DNA of 64,000 nucleotides, taken from Novosphingobium sp. 28-62-57 (GTDB lineage Bacteria > Pseudomonadota > Alphaproteobacteria > Sphingomonadales > Sphingomonadaceae). A program made the position numbers and the translations under genes. The notes under the pieces were generated by a model. That model was not told the origin of the DNA. It did not search any database and saw only the letters and a list, made by a program, of their open reading frames with translations. Shown piece after piece: positions 24,202 through 33,400 of the stretch (position 1 is the stretch's first letter; every line of letters starts with the position of its first letter). The DNA lies in the NCBI GenBank assembly GCA_002256985.1, contig NCGO01000001.1:806001-870000 (forward strand), written 5' to 3'.

Positions 24202-24783
24202 ATGCGCACGACGACCTATCTGGTTGCCATGCTGGCGCTTTGCATAGCCGCGTCTACAAAAGCTCAGACTAGTAGTTCTTCTCCGGCACCGGTCGAGATT
24301 ACTGTTTCCAACGCCGCGCCACGCTGGATCAGAGGCACAGCGATCGAGCTGATGGTACTCAAGGAGGTCAACAGCCGGACTGCGAAGGCTGGAGACAGCG
24401 TAATCCTTCGCGTGAACGCGCCGGTTAAGATTGGTGGGGTGATTGTCATCCCGGTCGGCGCGGCAGCTCGCGCTGAGGTCATTGCTGTATCTGGAACCAG
24501 CGCAGCTGGCGGCAAAGGACAGCTTAGCCTTCGATTGAGCAGCGTCGAGACCCAATGGGGCTCAGTCAGGTTAGCTGGAACCAAAGGAACCCAAGGTGCA
24601 AGCAACTCGGGCGGAGTCGTTCTGGGTGTGCTTGGCTTTGGCTTGGCTGGCCTCCTGACTAAGGGCGGTAACGCCACCTTCAAAGGCGGCGAAATCATCA
24701 CAGGATTCATTGACGAAGGTGTAGATCCTATCGGCGAGCCGCTTCAGGTTCCGACGTCGAACCCACCGCCGCTATCAAACTGA
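24202..24783 (+). CDS. Exported protein, paralogue of the 23095 product
   Basis: 193 aa; signal peptide MRTTTYLVAMLALCIAASTKA. GTAIELMVLKEVNSRTAKAG, GGVIVIPVGAAARAEVIAV and a Gly/Leu-rich hydrophobic segment (VVLGVLGFGLAGLLTKGG) align in order with the 23095 protein. So the operon encodes two diverged copies around a YbjQ-like protein. Function unknown. Confidence 0.75.
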   Translation: MRTTTYLVAMLALCIAASTKAQTSSSSPAPVEITVSNAAPRWIRGTAIELMVLKEVNSRTAKAGDSVILRVNAPVKIGGVIVIPVGAAARAEVIAVSGTSAAGGKGQLSLRLSSVETQWGSVRLAGTKGTQGASNSGGVVLGVLGFGLAGLLTKGGNATFKGGEIITGFIDEGVDPIGEPLQVPTSNPPPLSN

Positions 24784-25134
24784 ATGGCATAGTCTGTTGA
24801 TGGCCGCGGACCTCAACGGTCGCCTCGTCCCACTACTGCCGATTCAAAGCAAACAGCAGTATGCGACCACAGTCGGTCGCAGAGCGCAGCCACCGTGGTC
24901 GTCCGCTTCAGACAATAGCTGCCCAAGGCGCGTCCCGAACCAGTCCGCCAAACTATGCCGTTTAGCTGTAAGGCCAGCTACTCAAAAAGCCGCCATCAGT
25001 GAAATTATCAATGGACGAGACTTGCGCGGCCCAGGATGGGCGCTTGGTTGCCATTCTTCGGCAGCGAACTCGAAAAGATGGGCTACTTGTCCGACCTTCA
25101 GGTGAGCTCCCTCTGTTTTGGCGCCGACGCATTG
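24784..25134. other. 351-bp region without a supported gene
   Basis: Lies between the exported-protein operon and the convergent porin gene. Short frames only, with no ribosome site or family match, and no obvious terminator. Confidence 0.45.
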
Positions 25135-26349
25135 CTAAAGCTGCCAGTCGACAGTCACGAGCACCTTGTCGGTGTTGGCTGAAAACGAGCGGCTTACATA
25201 ATGGGCGAGGCGCGCGGCCACCGTGTAGCCCTTGATCCGGGCCGAGGCGATCAAATCAAGCTCATCACCATAACGGCGGGCCAGCCGGTCGCTGGTCAGG
25301 CGGTGATAGGTTGCGCCGAGGCCATAGTTGCTGATCCATCCATCGTGCTTCCAGTTGGCGGCCAGCGTTGCATAGGCGTCCCGCACGCCGTCAGGAGGGG
25401 TAATTGTGAACTTGCTGGCCCAGCCCTGGAAGCGGAAGAAGGATGCAAGCGGCGTCTGAACACTGGTCAGCGGCGTGCCGCTGCCTGCGCCCAGCACCTC
25501 AAAACCGGCCGTGCCCGTAACCGCCTTGTGGCTCAGGTTCGCCTCCGCAAGCCCGTATGTCGCGGCATAGCGGTTCGGATTGCGCGCATAGGCGCTCTGC
25601 CGTGCGAGGCTCGCGGTGTAGCCGAGCTTCCAGCCACCGCCGAGCGGCTGCGTGCCGCTGAGACGCGCCCCATAGGTCTGGCTGGATAGACGGAAGCCGG
25701 AGAGCGCGGCCGAATCCTGATCCACCAGATAGGCAAAGCCCGAAAGCGTGCCGACCGGCGCGGCGTAGCTGACAATCACGAAAATATTGTCGCCATTGAT
25801 CGACTGCGGGCGCGCAGGCGTACCCTTGTTGCCGTTCACAGTCCGAACCGACCAGGCATACGTCGCATCCACGGTCAGCCGCTTCAAACCGGTCCATTGC
25901 AAGCGCGCCGCATCGAACGTCTGCTCGTTCTGGCGCCAGGCCGCTGGTCCGACAAAGCGCTGGTCGGCAAGTTCAAGTCGCTGGCGCCCGACGGTGAAGG
26001 CAAGCCCATGGTCGGTGTAGCGCAGCTGCGCGCGGTTGAGCTCGGCATTTCCCGGATCGGCCACCACCGGTCTCGCCAGTCCGTTGAAGCCGTCATTGTA
26101 GCGGTCGATCACCACCGCGGTCGCCTCCCCCTCGACGAGTAGCGAGAACGGGCCATGCCCGAGTTCCGCGCCGGCCCGCGTGCGGATCGTCAGCGCATCG
26201 GCGGGCATGGCAATCCCGTCCTGATCGATATGCTCGAAGTGAAGCCGCGCATCGATGATCGGCTTTACCGTCAACTCTTGCGCGTGGGCGGCGGGTAACG
26301 GCCACGCAGCGGCAAGTACCGCAAGCGCCGGGACTGACATTCGGCCCAT
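25135..26349 (-). CDS. Outer-membrane beta-barrel (alginate-export/porin-like)
   Basis: 404 aa, signal peptide to about residue 23 (LPAAHA), then repeated amphipathic strands typical of a 14-18-strand barrel (ELTVKPIIDARLHFEH, FTVGRQRLELADQRFVGP, RLTVDATYAWSV). The GRQ.L...QRFVG.. segment is characteristic of alginate-export-family porins. It ends TVDWQL, an acceptable barrel terminus. It lies 11 bp downstream of a CPA2 antiporter gene, in one operon. Confidence 0.85.
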   Translation of the reverse strand: MGRMSVPALAVLAAAWPLPAAHAQELTVKPIIDARLHFEHIDQDGIAMPADALTIRTRAGAELGHGPFSLLVEGEATAVVIDRYNDGFNGLARPVVADPGNAELNRAQLRYTDHGLAFTVGRQRLELADQRFVGPAAWRQNEQTFDAARLQWTGLKRLTVDATYAWSVRTVNGNKGTPARPQSINGDNIFVIVSYAAPVGTLSGFAYLVDQDSAALSGFRLSSQTYGARLSGTQPLGGGWKLGYTASLARQSAYARNPNRYAATYGLAEANLSHKAVTGTAGFEVLGAGSGTPLTSVQTPLASFFRFQGWASKFTITPPDGVRDAYATLAANWKHDGWISNYGLGATYHRLTSDRLARRYGDELDLIASARIKGYTVAARLAHYVSRSFSANTDKVLVTVDWQL

Positions 26350-26360
26350 CCGGCTATGCC

Positions 26361-27746
26361 TCAGGCCACTGCGGCGGCTTGCGGGCGCGGCGATTTGTCC
26401 AGAGCGCCAAGCTCACCGTCTGCGCGCGCGCGGCGGCCATAGACCAGCTCGAACAGCGGGCCGGCCATCATCGTGGTTACGATCGCCATCAGCACCAGCA
26501 TCGAGAACAGGGTCGGCCCGATGATCCCCTTCTGAAGGCCGATGTTGATGATGATCAGTTCCATCAGCCCGCGCGAGTTCATCAGCGCACCGATGCCGAG
26601 CGCGGTCCGGTTGTCTTCGCCCGAAAGGCGCGCCGCCGCCCAGCAAGCACCGAACTTCGCCAGAATCGAAATGGCCAGAATGGCGAGTGCGATAGCCAGC
26701 AAGGCGGGCGAGTTGACCATGTCGAGCCGGGTGTTGAGGCCCGAATAAGTGAAGAACATCGGCAGCAGAAGCACGACCGCCAGGGGTTCCGCCTTGCGCT
26801 GGATCTCGGTGACGAACAGCCCGCGTGGCATGCACACGCCAAGCAGGAAGCCGCCGAAAATCGCATGGATACCGACCGCGTCCATCACGAAGGCGGAGAT
26901 ACAGAACAGCGTGAGCGTGATGGCGAGCACGGTCGAGCTCATCTCGCCCTCGGCTTCCACCATACGGCCGAGCGGCGCGAGCAGACGGCGGCCAATCGTG
27001 AGCATGAACGCAGCATACAGCAGCGCCCCGCCGATCGCGAGGACCGCCACGCCGGGCCCGCCGCCGAAGGTGGCAAGCACCAGCGCGAGCACGCACCACG
27101 ATGCCGCATCGTCGAACGCGCCGGCGGTCAGCGAAAGTGTGCCGAGCGATGAATTGGCCAGACCGCGCTCGTTGATGATCCGCGCAAGCATCGGAAAGGC
27201 GGTGAGCGCGACGCAGGCACCGAAAAACAGCGTGGCATCCACCCGGCTGATCGCCGGTGCGAACAGCCCGTCGACCTGAAGCAGCCACGGCGTCGCGATG
27301 AAGGCGAGCAGGAACGGCACGATGATACCCGCCGCGGACACGGCGGCGGCATTTTTCGCTTTGGAACGGAAGTGATCGAGCCGCAGCGTCAACCCGACGA
27401 TGAACATGTAAAGACCCACGCCAAGCTGCGCGCCAGCATAAAGCACATTGCGAGTTTCCTTGGGAAACAGCGCAAGCTGGAAATCAGGGAAGAGCAGCCC
27501 GAGGAGCGACGGGCCGAGCACGACACCGGCGATCATCTCGCCCACCACCTGCGGTTGGCCGAGCAGCTTTTGCCCCAGCCAGCCAATCACGCGGCAAGCG
27601 ACGAGGATGATCGCCAGCTGCAGAAAGAAATGTACACTGAAATCGCCAGGCGTGTAGCTGTTGGCGGTCTGCACCGCCGGCCCGTGCGGCGACAGGATGC
27701 CGGCCAGCGTTGTGATTACGCTGTCAATGATCGTCTGGTTCGGCAT
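26361..27746 (-). CDS. CPA2-family cation:proton antiporter
   Basis: 461 aa from the ATG at 27746, preceded by GGAGGGGG; longer starts are unsupported. About twelve hydrophobic helices. Landmarks are GEMIAGVVLGPSLLG near residue 70, FDDAASWCVLAL (the ion-binding Asp pair region) and FLLGVCMPRG. It resembles KefB/NapA-type Na+(K+)/H+ antiporters but has no C-terminal TrkA/RCK domain. It sits upstream of the porin in one operon, so inner- and outer-membrane transport may be coupled cargo of the element. Confidence 0.88.
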   Translation of the reverse strand: MPNQTIIDSVITTLAGILSPHGPAVQTANSYTPGDFSVHFFLQLAIILVACRVIGWLGQKLLGQPQVVGEMIAGVVLGPSLLGLLFPDFQLALFPKETRNVLYAGAQLGVGLYMFIVGLTLRLDHFRSKAKNAAAVSAAGIIVPFLLAFIATPWLLQVDGLFAPAISRVDATLFFGACVALTAFPMLARIINERGLANSSLGTLSLTAGAFDDAASWCVLALVLATFGGGPGVAVLAIGGALLYAAFMLTIGRRLLAPLGRMVEAEGEMSSTVLAITLTLFCISAFVMDAVGIHAIFGGFLLGVCMPRGLFVTEIQRKAEPLAVVLLLPMFFTYSGLNTRLDMVNSPALLAIALAILAISILAKFGACWAAARLSGEDNRTALGIGALMNSRGLMELIIINIGLQKGIIGPTLFSMLVLMAIVTTMMAGPLFELVYGRRARADGELGALDKSPRPQAAAVA

Positions 27747-27937
27747 GTTTTCCCCCTCCAACCGCACTTGGCACGGCGCTTTGGAAAACCCGATCACGCG
27801 GCAGATCGACGCTGCAAACCCCAAAAGCACATCCGCAGCGGCGTTGGCTCACGATTTCGGGCGGCCAGGCCAAATTTGTTGCGCGCAAACCACGATGTAG
27901 TAACGTGCCTACAAACGTGTTGCCGATGGGAGGCGTG

Positions 27938-28189
27938 ATGAAGGCCGTCTCGAGCCGCGAGTTCAACCAGAACGTCAGCGAGGCAAAGCGCCTGGCACGA
28001 CTCGACCCGGTGTTCGTCACCGATCGCGGCAAACCGACACATGTCTTGCTTGGGATCGAAGCCTATCGCCGTCTTTCGGGCGAGACCGACAGCATTGTGG
28101 AACTGCTCGCCATGTCAGACCTTGACCTGCCCGAACCCGCACCGTCAGCTCAACCAGCTGTACGCACGCGCAAGTGGCGGGTGCGGTGA
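27938..28189 (+). CDS. Phd/YefM-type antitoxin
   Basis: 83 aa from the ATG at 27938 (GGGAGG upstream); GTG 27905 is an unlikely longer start. MKAVSSREFNQNVSEAKRLA and PVFVTDRGKPTHVLLGIEAY are the hallmark Phd N-terminal DNA-binding fold. The C terminus would wrap around the PIN toxin encoded next; the stop overlaps the toxin start (GTGA). Confidence 0.88.
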   Translation: MKAVSSREFNQNVSEAKRLARLDPVFVTDRGKPTHVLLGIEAYRRLSGETDSIVELLAMSDLDLPEPAPSAQPAVRTRKWRVR

Positions 28190-28677
28190 ACCTGATCGAT
28201 GCCCCAGTGGTGTTCGCGCTGCGCACCGCGCGAGCTGGGTTGGCCGAAGGCGGGCTGACTCGATGGGCACAGGCCGCAGCGCGCGAGAGCTTGTTTCTGT
28301 CCGCACTCAGCCTGCACGAGCTTGAGCAGCAGGCCGCCCGCGCTGAGCAGCAAGATAGCGGAGCGGGCAGGCGCTGGCGGCAATGGCTCGACGAGCACGT
28401 GCTGCGTGCTTTCAACGGACGAGTCCTACCCGTCGATGCAGCAGTCGCCCGCCGCGCCGCCGCGCTCGACTATGCCGACCCGCGCGACGCGCTGATCGCC
28501 GCGACAGCGCTCGAGCATGCGATGACTTTAGTGACCTTCCGGGCAGCCGCGTTCCGTGCTGGCAGGGTGAAGACCTTTGATCCCACCGGTTACGAGCCCA
28601 GCGCTACCACCGAGGACTGGCGGGAGGCAGCGCGCGCAACGCCGGTGTGGATCAAGAGCCTGTTCGTGCGCAGTTGA
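28186..28677 (+). CDS. PIN-domain toxin (VapC-like ribonuclease)
   Basis: 163 aa from the GTG at 28186, overlapping the antitoxin stop. Acidic PIN residues: Asp in NLIDAPVVFALR, Glu in LSLHELEQQ, Asp in DYADPRDALIAATALEH. TLVTFRAAAF matches the usual end of the domain. The C-terminal 30 residues (TTEDWREAARAT...) extend past it. Type II TA module with the preceding gene, plausibly stabilising the element. The halogenase gene follows after 18 bp. Confidence 0.88.
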   Translation: MNLIDAPVVFALRTARAGLAEGGLTRWAQAAARESLFLSALSLHELEQQAARAEQQDSGAGRRWRQWLDEHVLRAFNGRVLPVDAAVARRAAALDYADPRDALIAATALEHAMTLVTFRAAAFRAGRVKTFDPTGYEPSATTEDWREAARATPVWIKSLFVRS

Positions 28678-28695
28678 TCAGGGCATGAGAGCGGC

Positions 28696-30213
28696 ATGAC
28701 AGAATTGCGCAGCATCCTGATCATTGGCGGTGGCACTGCAGGGTGGCTGACCGCCTGCTATCTTGCGCGCTACCTCGATATCGCGCGGCGGCGCGATGTG
28801 ACGATTACCCTTGTCGAATCTCCCGCGATTGGCACCATCGGCGTGGGCGAAGGCGGTTTTCCGACGATGCGCACCACGCTGCAATTCCTCGGTATCGACG
28901 AGCATACCTTCATCCGCAAAACTGCTGCGACCTTCAAGCAGGGCATCCGCTTCGATCATTGGCTGAGCGCGCCGCGTGAGGGGCGGACGAGTAACTTCTT
29001 CCATCCGTTCGAAGCACCTCTCTATGCGCAGGACGAGAGCCTTGTCGCGCGCTGGCTGGCGCAGGACCCGGCAAAACGTCCGCCCTTTGCCGAGGCCGTG
29101 ACGATCCAGCAGCGGGTTGCTGCCGGCGCGCGCGGGCCGAAAGCGCCGGGCGATGGCGATTACGATGCCCCGCTCAGCTATGCCTATCATTTCGATGCAG
29201 AGCGACTGGCGGCGGTGCTCGCCGCGCGCGGAATCGAGCTTGGTGTCGAGCGCATCGACGACCGGCTGCTTGCGGCCGAAGCCGGTCCAGAGGGAATCGC
29301 GCACTTGCGGTTCGAGCGCACCGGCACACGCGAAGCAGATCTCTACATCGACTGCACCGGGCTCCATGCCGAACTGATCGGCGGCGCGCTGGCCGAGCCG
29401 TTCGTGTCGGTGCGGCGCTATCTGTTCACCGACCGGGCGCTGGCGTGCCGTGTGCCCTATGACCAGCCATCAGCCGAGCTGCCGAGCCATACCGTTGCCG
29501 CCGCGCACGAAGCGGGCTGGCTGTGGGATATCGCGCTCCGCGACCGGCGCGGGGTTGGATGTGTCTATTCCAGCGATCACCTTGATGACGCGCGCGCGCA
29601 TGCGATTCTGGCTGCGCATCCCGGCGTAGGCGCAGCGGGCGCTGATGATGCGCGATTGATCTGCTACGATCCGGGCTATCGCGCGCGGCACTGGGTTGGC
29701 AACTGCGTTGCCGTCGGGCTGGCAGCGGGCTTTGTCGAGCCGCTGGAGGCGACTGGCATCGTGATGATCGAGGCGGCGGCTGCGATGATCGCCGAATTCT
29801 GGACGCCGAACGGACCCAGCGATGCATCGGCCGCGCGTTTCAACGCGTTGATGATCGCGCGCTACGAGAATCTCCTCAATTTCCTGAAGCTGCATTACTG
29901 CCTGAGTCGGCGGGATGAGCCATTCTGGCGCACCAACACCGACCTTCAGTCAATCCCGCCCGCGCTTCAGGAGCTGCTCGAACGTTGGCGCTGGCGGGCA
30001 CCAAGCCGGTTCGACTTCGCGCTCGATTCCGAGACCTTTGCCTTCTTTAGCTACCAATACATTCTTTACGGCATGGGCTTCAAGACAAGGCTACCAGGTC
30101 CCCAAGCCGCCAAGATGACTGATCCCTTCGCCAAAGTCCGAGCTTATGGCGAGCAAGCTCTGCGCGATTTACCGCTTCATCGGGATCTTATAGATCGGAT
30201 CAATGCGACGTAG
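28696..30213 (+). CDS. Flavin-dependent tryptophan-halogenase-family protein
   Basis: 505 aa. FAD-binding IIGGGTAGWLTACYLARYL at 8-26, GVGEGGFPTMRTTLQFLGI, the catalytic lysine candidate in RKTAATFKQGI (near residue 83), and WLWDIA in place of the WxWxIP signature (Pro replaced by Ala). CYDPGYRARHWVGNCVAVGLAAGFVEPLE is a typical late motif. In sphingomonads these enzymes usually sit beside TonB receptors and sugar or aromatic uptake genes; here it follows a toxin-antitoxin pair by 18 bp. Substrate unknown; whether it halogenates is unproven. Confidence 0.88.
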   Translation: MTELRSILIIGGGTAGWLTACYLARYLDIARRRDVTITLVESPAIGTIGVGEGGFPTMRTTLQFLGIDEHTFIRKTAATFKQGIRFDHWLSAPREGRTSNFFHPFEAPLYAQDESLVARWLAQDPAKRPPFAEAVTIQQRVAAGARGPKAPGDGDYDAPLSYAYHFDAERLAAVLAARGIELGVERIDDRLLAAEAGPEGIAHLRFERTGTREADLYIDCTGLHAELIGGALAEPFVSVRRYLFTDRALACRVPYDQPSAELPSHTVAAAHEAGWLWDIALRDRRGVGCVYSSDHLDDARAHAILAAHPGVGAAGADDARLICYDPGYRARHWVGNCVAVGLAAGFVEPLEATGIVMIEAAAAMIAEFWTPNGPSDASAARFNALMIARYENLLNFLKLHYCLSRRDEPFWRTNTDLQSIPPALQELLERWRWRAPSRFDFALDSETFAFFSYQYILYGMGFKTRLPGPQAAKMTDPFAKVRAYGEQALRDLPLHRDLIDRINAT

Positions 30214-30489
30214 CTGCGATTTTGACCGTTCAAAGAGCCGTCATAAATTTTCTACGCCTCGCTCTTCAGGGCTCAAAATGTACTCGATGTCGAACCCAAA
30301 TTTTTACGCACCAGGTCGCCGTCAGCCCCGCTTTCGATAGGTGGATTGCCAGAACCCGATATTCAGCCTCGGGCCCGACCTCAGTCAGTCGACGATCGTG
30401 TCCGTGTCTGCCTTGAGAGTCCGCTCCTGACAGTAACTGCCGCCCGTAGTGTTGATCGGGAACGACGGCTTCGTCCCAAACCCGGTCGA
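30214..30489. other. 276-bp intergenic region, nothing recognised
   Basis: Between two convergent genes. Short frames without a ribosome site. The first part (30230-30300) is AT-richer than its surroundings; no terminator is clear. Confidence 0.4.
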
Positions 30490-33400
30490 TCAATGGCGCT
30501 CAATGCTCGCCACAACCTCAGCAGCACCCTCCAGCGGAACGAACAGACGCGTCTGGAACCGGATAATGTCCGTGAAGCAGCCCTGTGCCTTGTACCAGTC
30601 GAGGCGGCTTGCCGACCAACCGGTCAGTTCAAGCCGCTGCGCGCCGTTGACGAGGCTTCGCTTGAGCATTAGCGCCTCCCTAGCCCTTATCGGCATGGCA
30701 CGGCCGCTTGCCAGAACCGCCGCAATGAGGCTCTCAGGTGCAATCTCGGGCGCGGCCTCAAGACCCAAAGCGTTGCTGATCTGGCCGATAGCATGCAGCG
30801 GAACCTCACGCCCGAGGAGCGAGCGACCGTCCCTAGCGGAGATCCGGCTCACACGAACATAGTCGGTTGGCAGCTTATCCCAGACGGGTAGCAACAAGCC
30901 CGTGGCGAGATGCAAGCGTTCACGCTTGAGCGAGGACAGAGCTTCGTCGACTTCGCTTTGCCATGCATCGCGGAAAGCGGGCTCATCGACCGGCTCCCAG
31001 CTGCTCTCTGCCAGCTGATCGTCGGACAGGTATCCACGCTTCAACGGGCGCACCAGTTCGTGGCGCGTGATGCGGCTCCCGTCATCGGCAAGCAGGCTGC
31101 GCGCTGGCACCAGCAACGCCGCCCTGCCCGAGCGGGAATTACACATCAGCCGCCGACGGCTGCCGGACGTACCTTCGAGTTGACCAACCCGATCGAGCGT
31201 CAGAGGCTTGAGCGCACGCGCAATCTCCAGTTCCAGCAGGTGGGTTGTGGCACCAGACACGCTGTCGGTTCGCAGCCATGTGTCGGACAGGATCTCGAAG
31301 CTCTCGACAGCAATGGTCTCGAGTCCGAGATCGAGCGTCCCTGATGCGCGTGCCGCATCGATGCGCGCTTCGACCAGACCCAGGAACTCATCGAAGATCG
31401 CGTTCTGAAGGCCGATCGGCAAGGCGAGGATGCGGTTGAGCCAGCGCTGGATCGTGGGGAGGTCGTCGACCATTCCGCCATCGGCGCTCTCGATCCTGAG
31501 CCCGGTCAGGTCCTGAAATCGGGCCAGTCCGACCGCTTCGAGCTTGCCCATAAACAGCAGCCCGAACCAGCGGTTCAGCGCTTCCTTGGCATAGATGCTC
31601 TCCAGATTGTCGGCAGGATCAAACAGGTTCTGCCCGCCGGTCTGGCGCTGTCCTCGGGTCAAGGCCCCCAGGCTATCGAGCCGCCGGGCAATTGTCGAGA
31701 TGAAGCGGCGCTCGCCGCGCACGTCGGTTGTGACCGGCCGGAACAACGGTGCAGATGCCTGATTTGTGCGGTTGGTGCGGCCAAGGCCCTGGATCGCAGC
31801 ATCGGCTCGCCAGCCTGGCTCGAGCAGGAAGTGTACACGCCGGGCCTGGTTTCTGGTTGCAAGATCAGCATGGTAGCTGCGCCCGGTGCCGCCGGCATCC
31901 GAAAACACGAGGATACGCTTGTCTCCGTCCATGAACGCCTGAGTCTCGGCAAGGTTGGCGCGTTGAGTGCGCGACTGCAGCTTCTGGCGCCCGTCAGATC
32001 CGACGACGAGCCGCTTAGTGCGGCCGGTGACTTCAGCGACCTTGTCGGTGCCAAAGCGTTCGATGATCGCATCGAGCGCGGTGGCGATCGGCGGCAGCGC
32101 GCAGAGCTGCTCGACCATGCGCTCGCGCGCGGCGAGCGCTGACTGGCACAGCACGGGTGCGCCGTATTCATCACTCATCGGCTCGGAGCGAGGATTGCCG
32201 TTCTCGTCGGTGAAGACGGCCATCAGCCGCACGGGGAAGCTCTTCATGAGGTAGTCGACCACGTATTCACGGGGCGACAGGTCGATCTCCAGTGCTTCGC
32301 GTTCCTCATCGGACAGATCGGCGAGGCGGCGATCGAGCATAGCCTCGGCCGTGGAGACCAGTTGCACGACGACTGCGTGGCCTTCCTGCAGCGCCGCATC
32401 GATTGCCGGGAGCAAGCTCGGCAGCTTCATCGACAGCAGCAGTTGAGCGAAGAATCGTTGCTTGGTGCCTTCGAAGATCGAGAGCGCAGCCGATTTTGCT
32501 CCGCTGTTGAGCGTGCCGCCTGTTTCACAATCGACGATGCGCGTGGCCTCGAGCGCCTCGCGCAGATTGGCGTGGATGATCGCCCATGCATCGGCATAGG
32601 CATCATAGACCGCGATCTGATCTGCGCTGAGGTGATGCTCGAGGATCTCGTATTCGACGCCGGCGAACGAAAGTGCCCGCGCAGTGTAGAGCCCGAGTGC
32701 CTTCAGATCGCGGGCAACGAGTTCCATTGCAGCAATGCCGCCTGCGCGGATATCGGTCACGAACTCCTCGCGGTTGGCAAAGGCCGTTTCCGGTCCCCAG
32801 AGGCCGAGCCGTGTGGCGTAGGCGAGATTGTTGACGTCCGATGCACCGGTCGCCGAGGCGTAAAGCACGCGGGCCCGCGGAAGCAGGTTCTGGAGGCGCA
32901 CGCCGGCGACGCCTTGTTCCGAGCCCTTCGTCTTGCCGCGCGAACCTTCGCCGCCCGCGGCATTGGCCATGGCGTGTGCTTCATCGAAGACGATCACCCC
33001 GTCAAAGTCCTCGCCGGCCCAGGCGAGGATCTGATCCAGCCGGGTGGCATCAGCGCGTCCCGAGCGCAGCGTCGGGTAGGTCACGAACAGGATGCCCTCC
33101 TGCATGGTCACCTGGCTTCCGAGCTTCCATGTCGCGAGCGGCTGGATATCAATCGGCAAGCCGCCAAGCGCGGACCAGTCGCGGCGTGCGTCTTCGAGCA
33201 GGGCCTCGTTCTTGGATATCCAGATGTGGCGGCGCCCGCCCTGCACCCAGCGATCAAGAATGACGCTCGCGACTTGGCGTCCTTTGCCGGCGCCAGTGCC
33301 ATCGCCCAGGAAATAACCCATGCGGTAGGCCTTGCCTTCGACGCTGGCCTTGAGCGTGCAGCCCTTGTCCTCGGGCGCAAACAGGCCGGGCAAGTCGCGC

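Noticed and set aside
30266-30493. 75-codon minus frame before the giant helicase stop
   Set aside because: It starts inside the neighbouring stop region without a Shine-Dalgarno and shows no conserved pattern.
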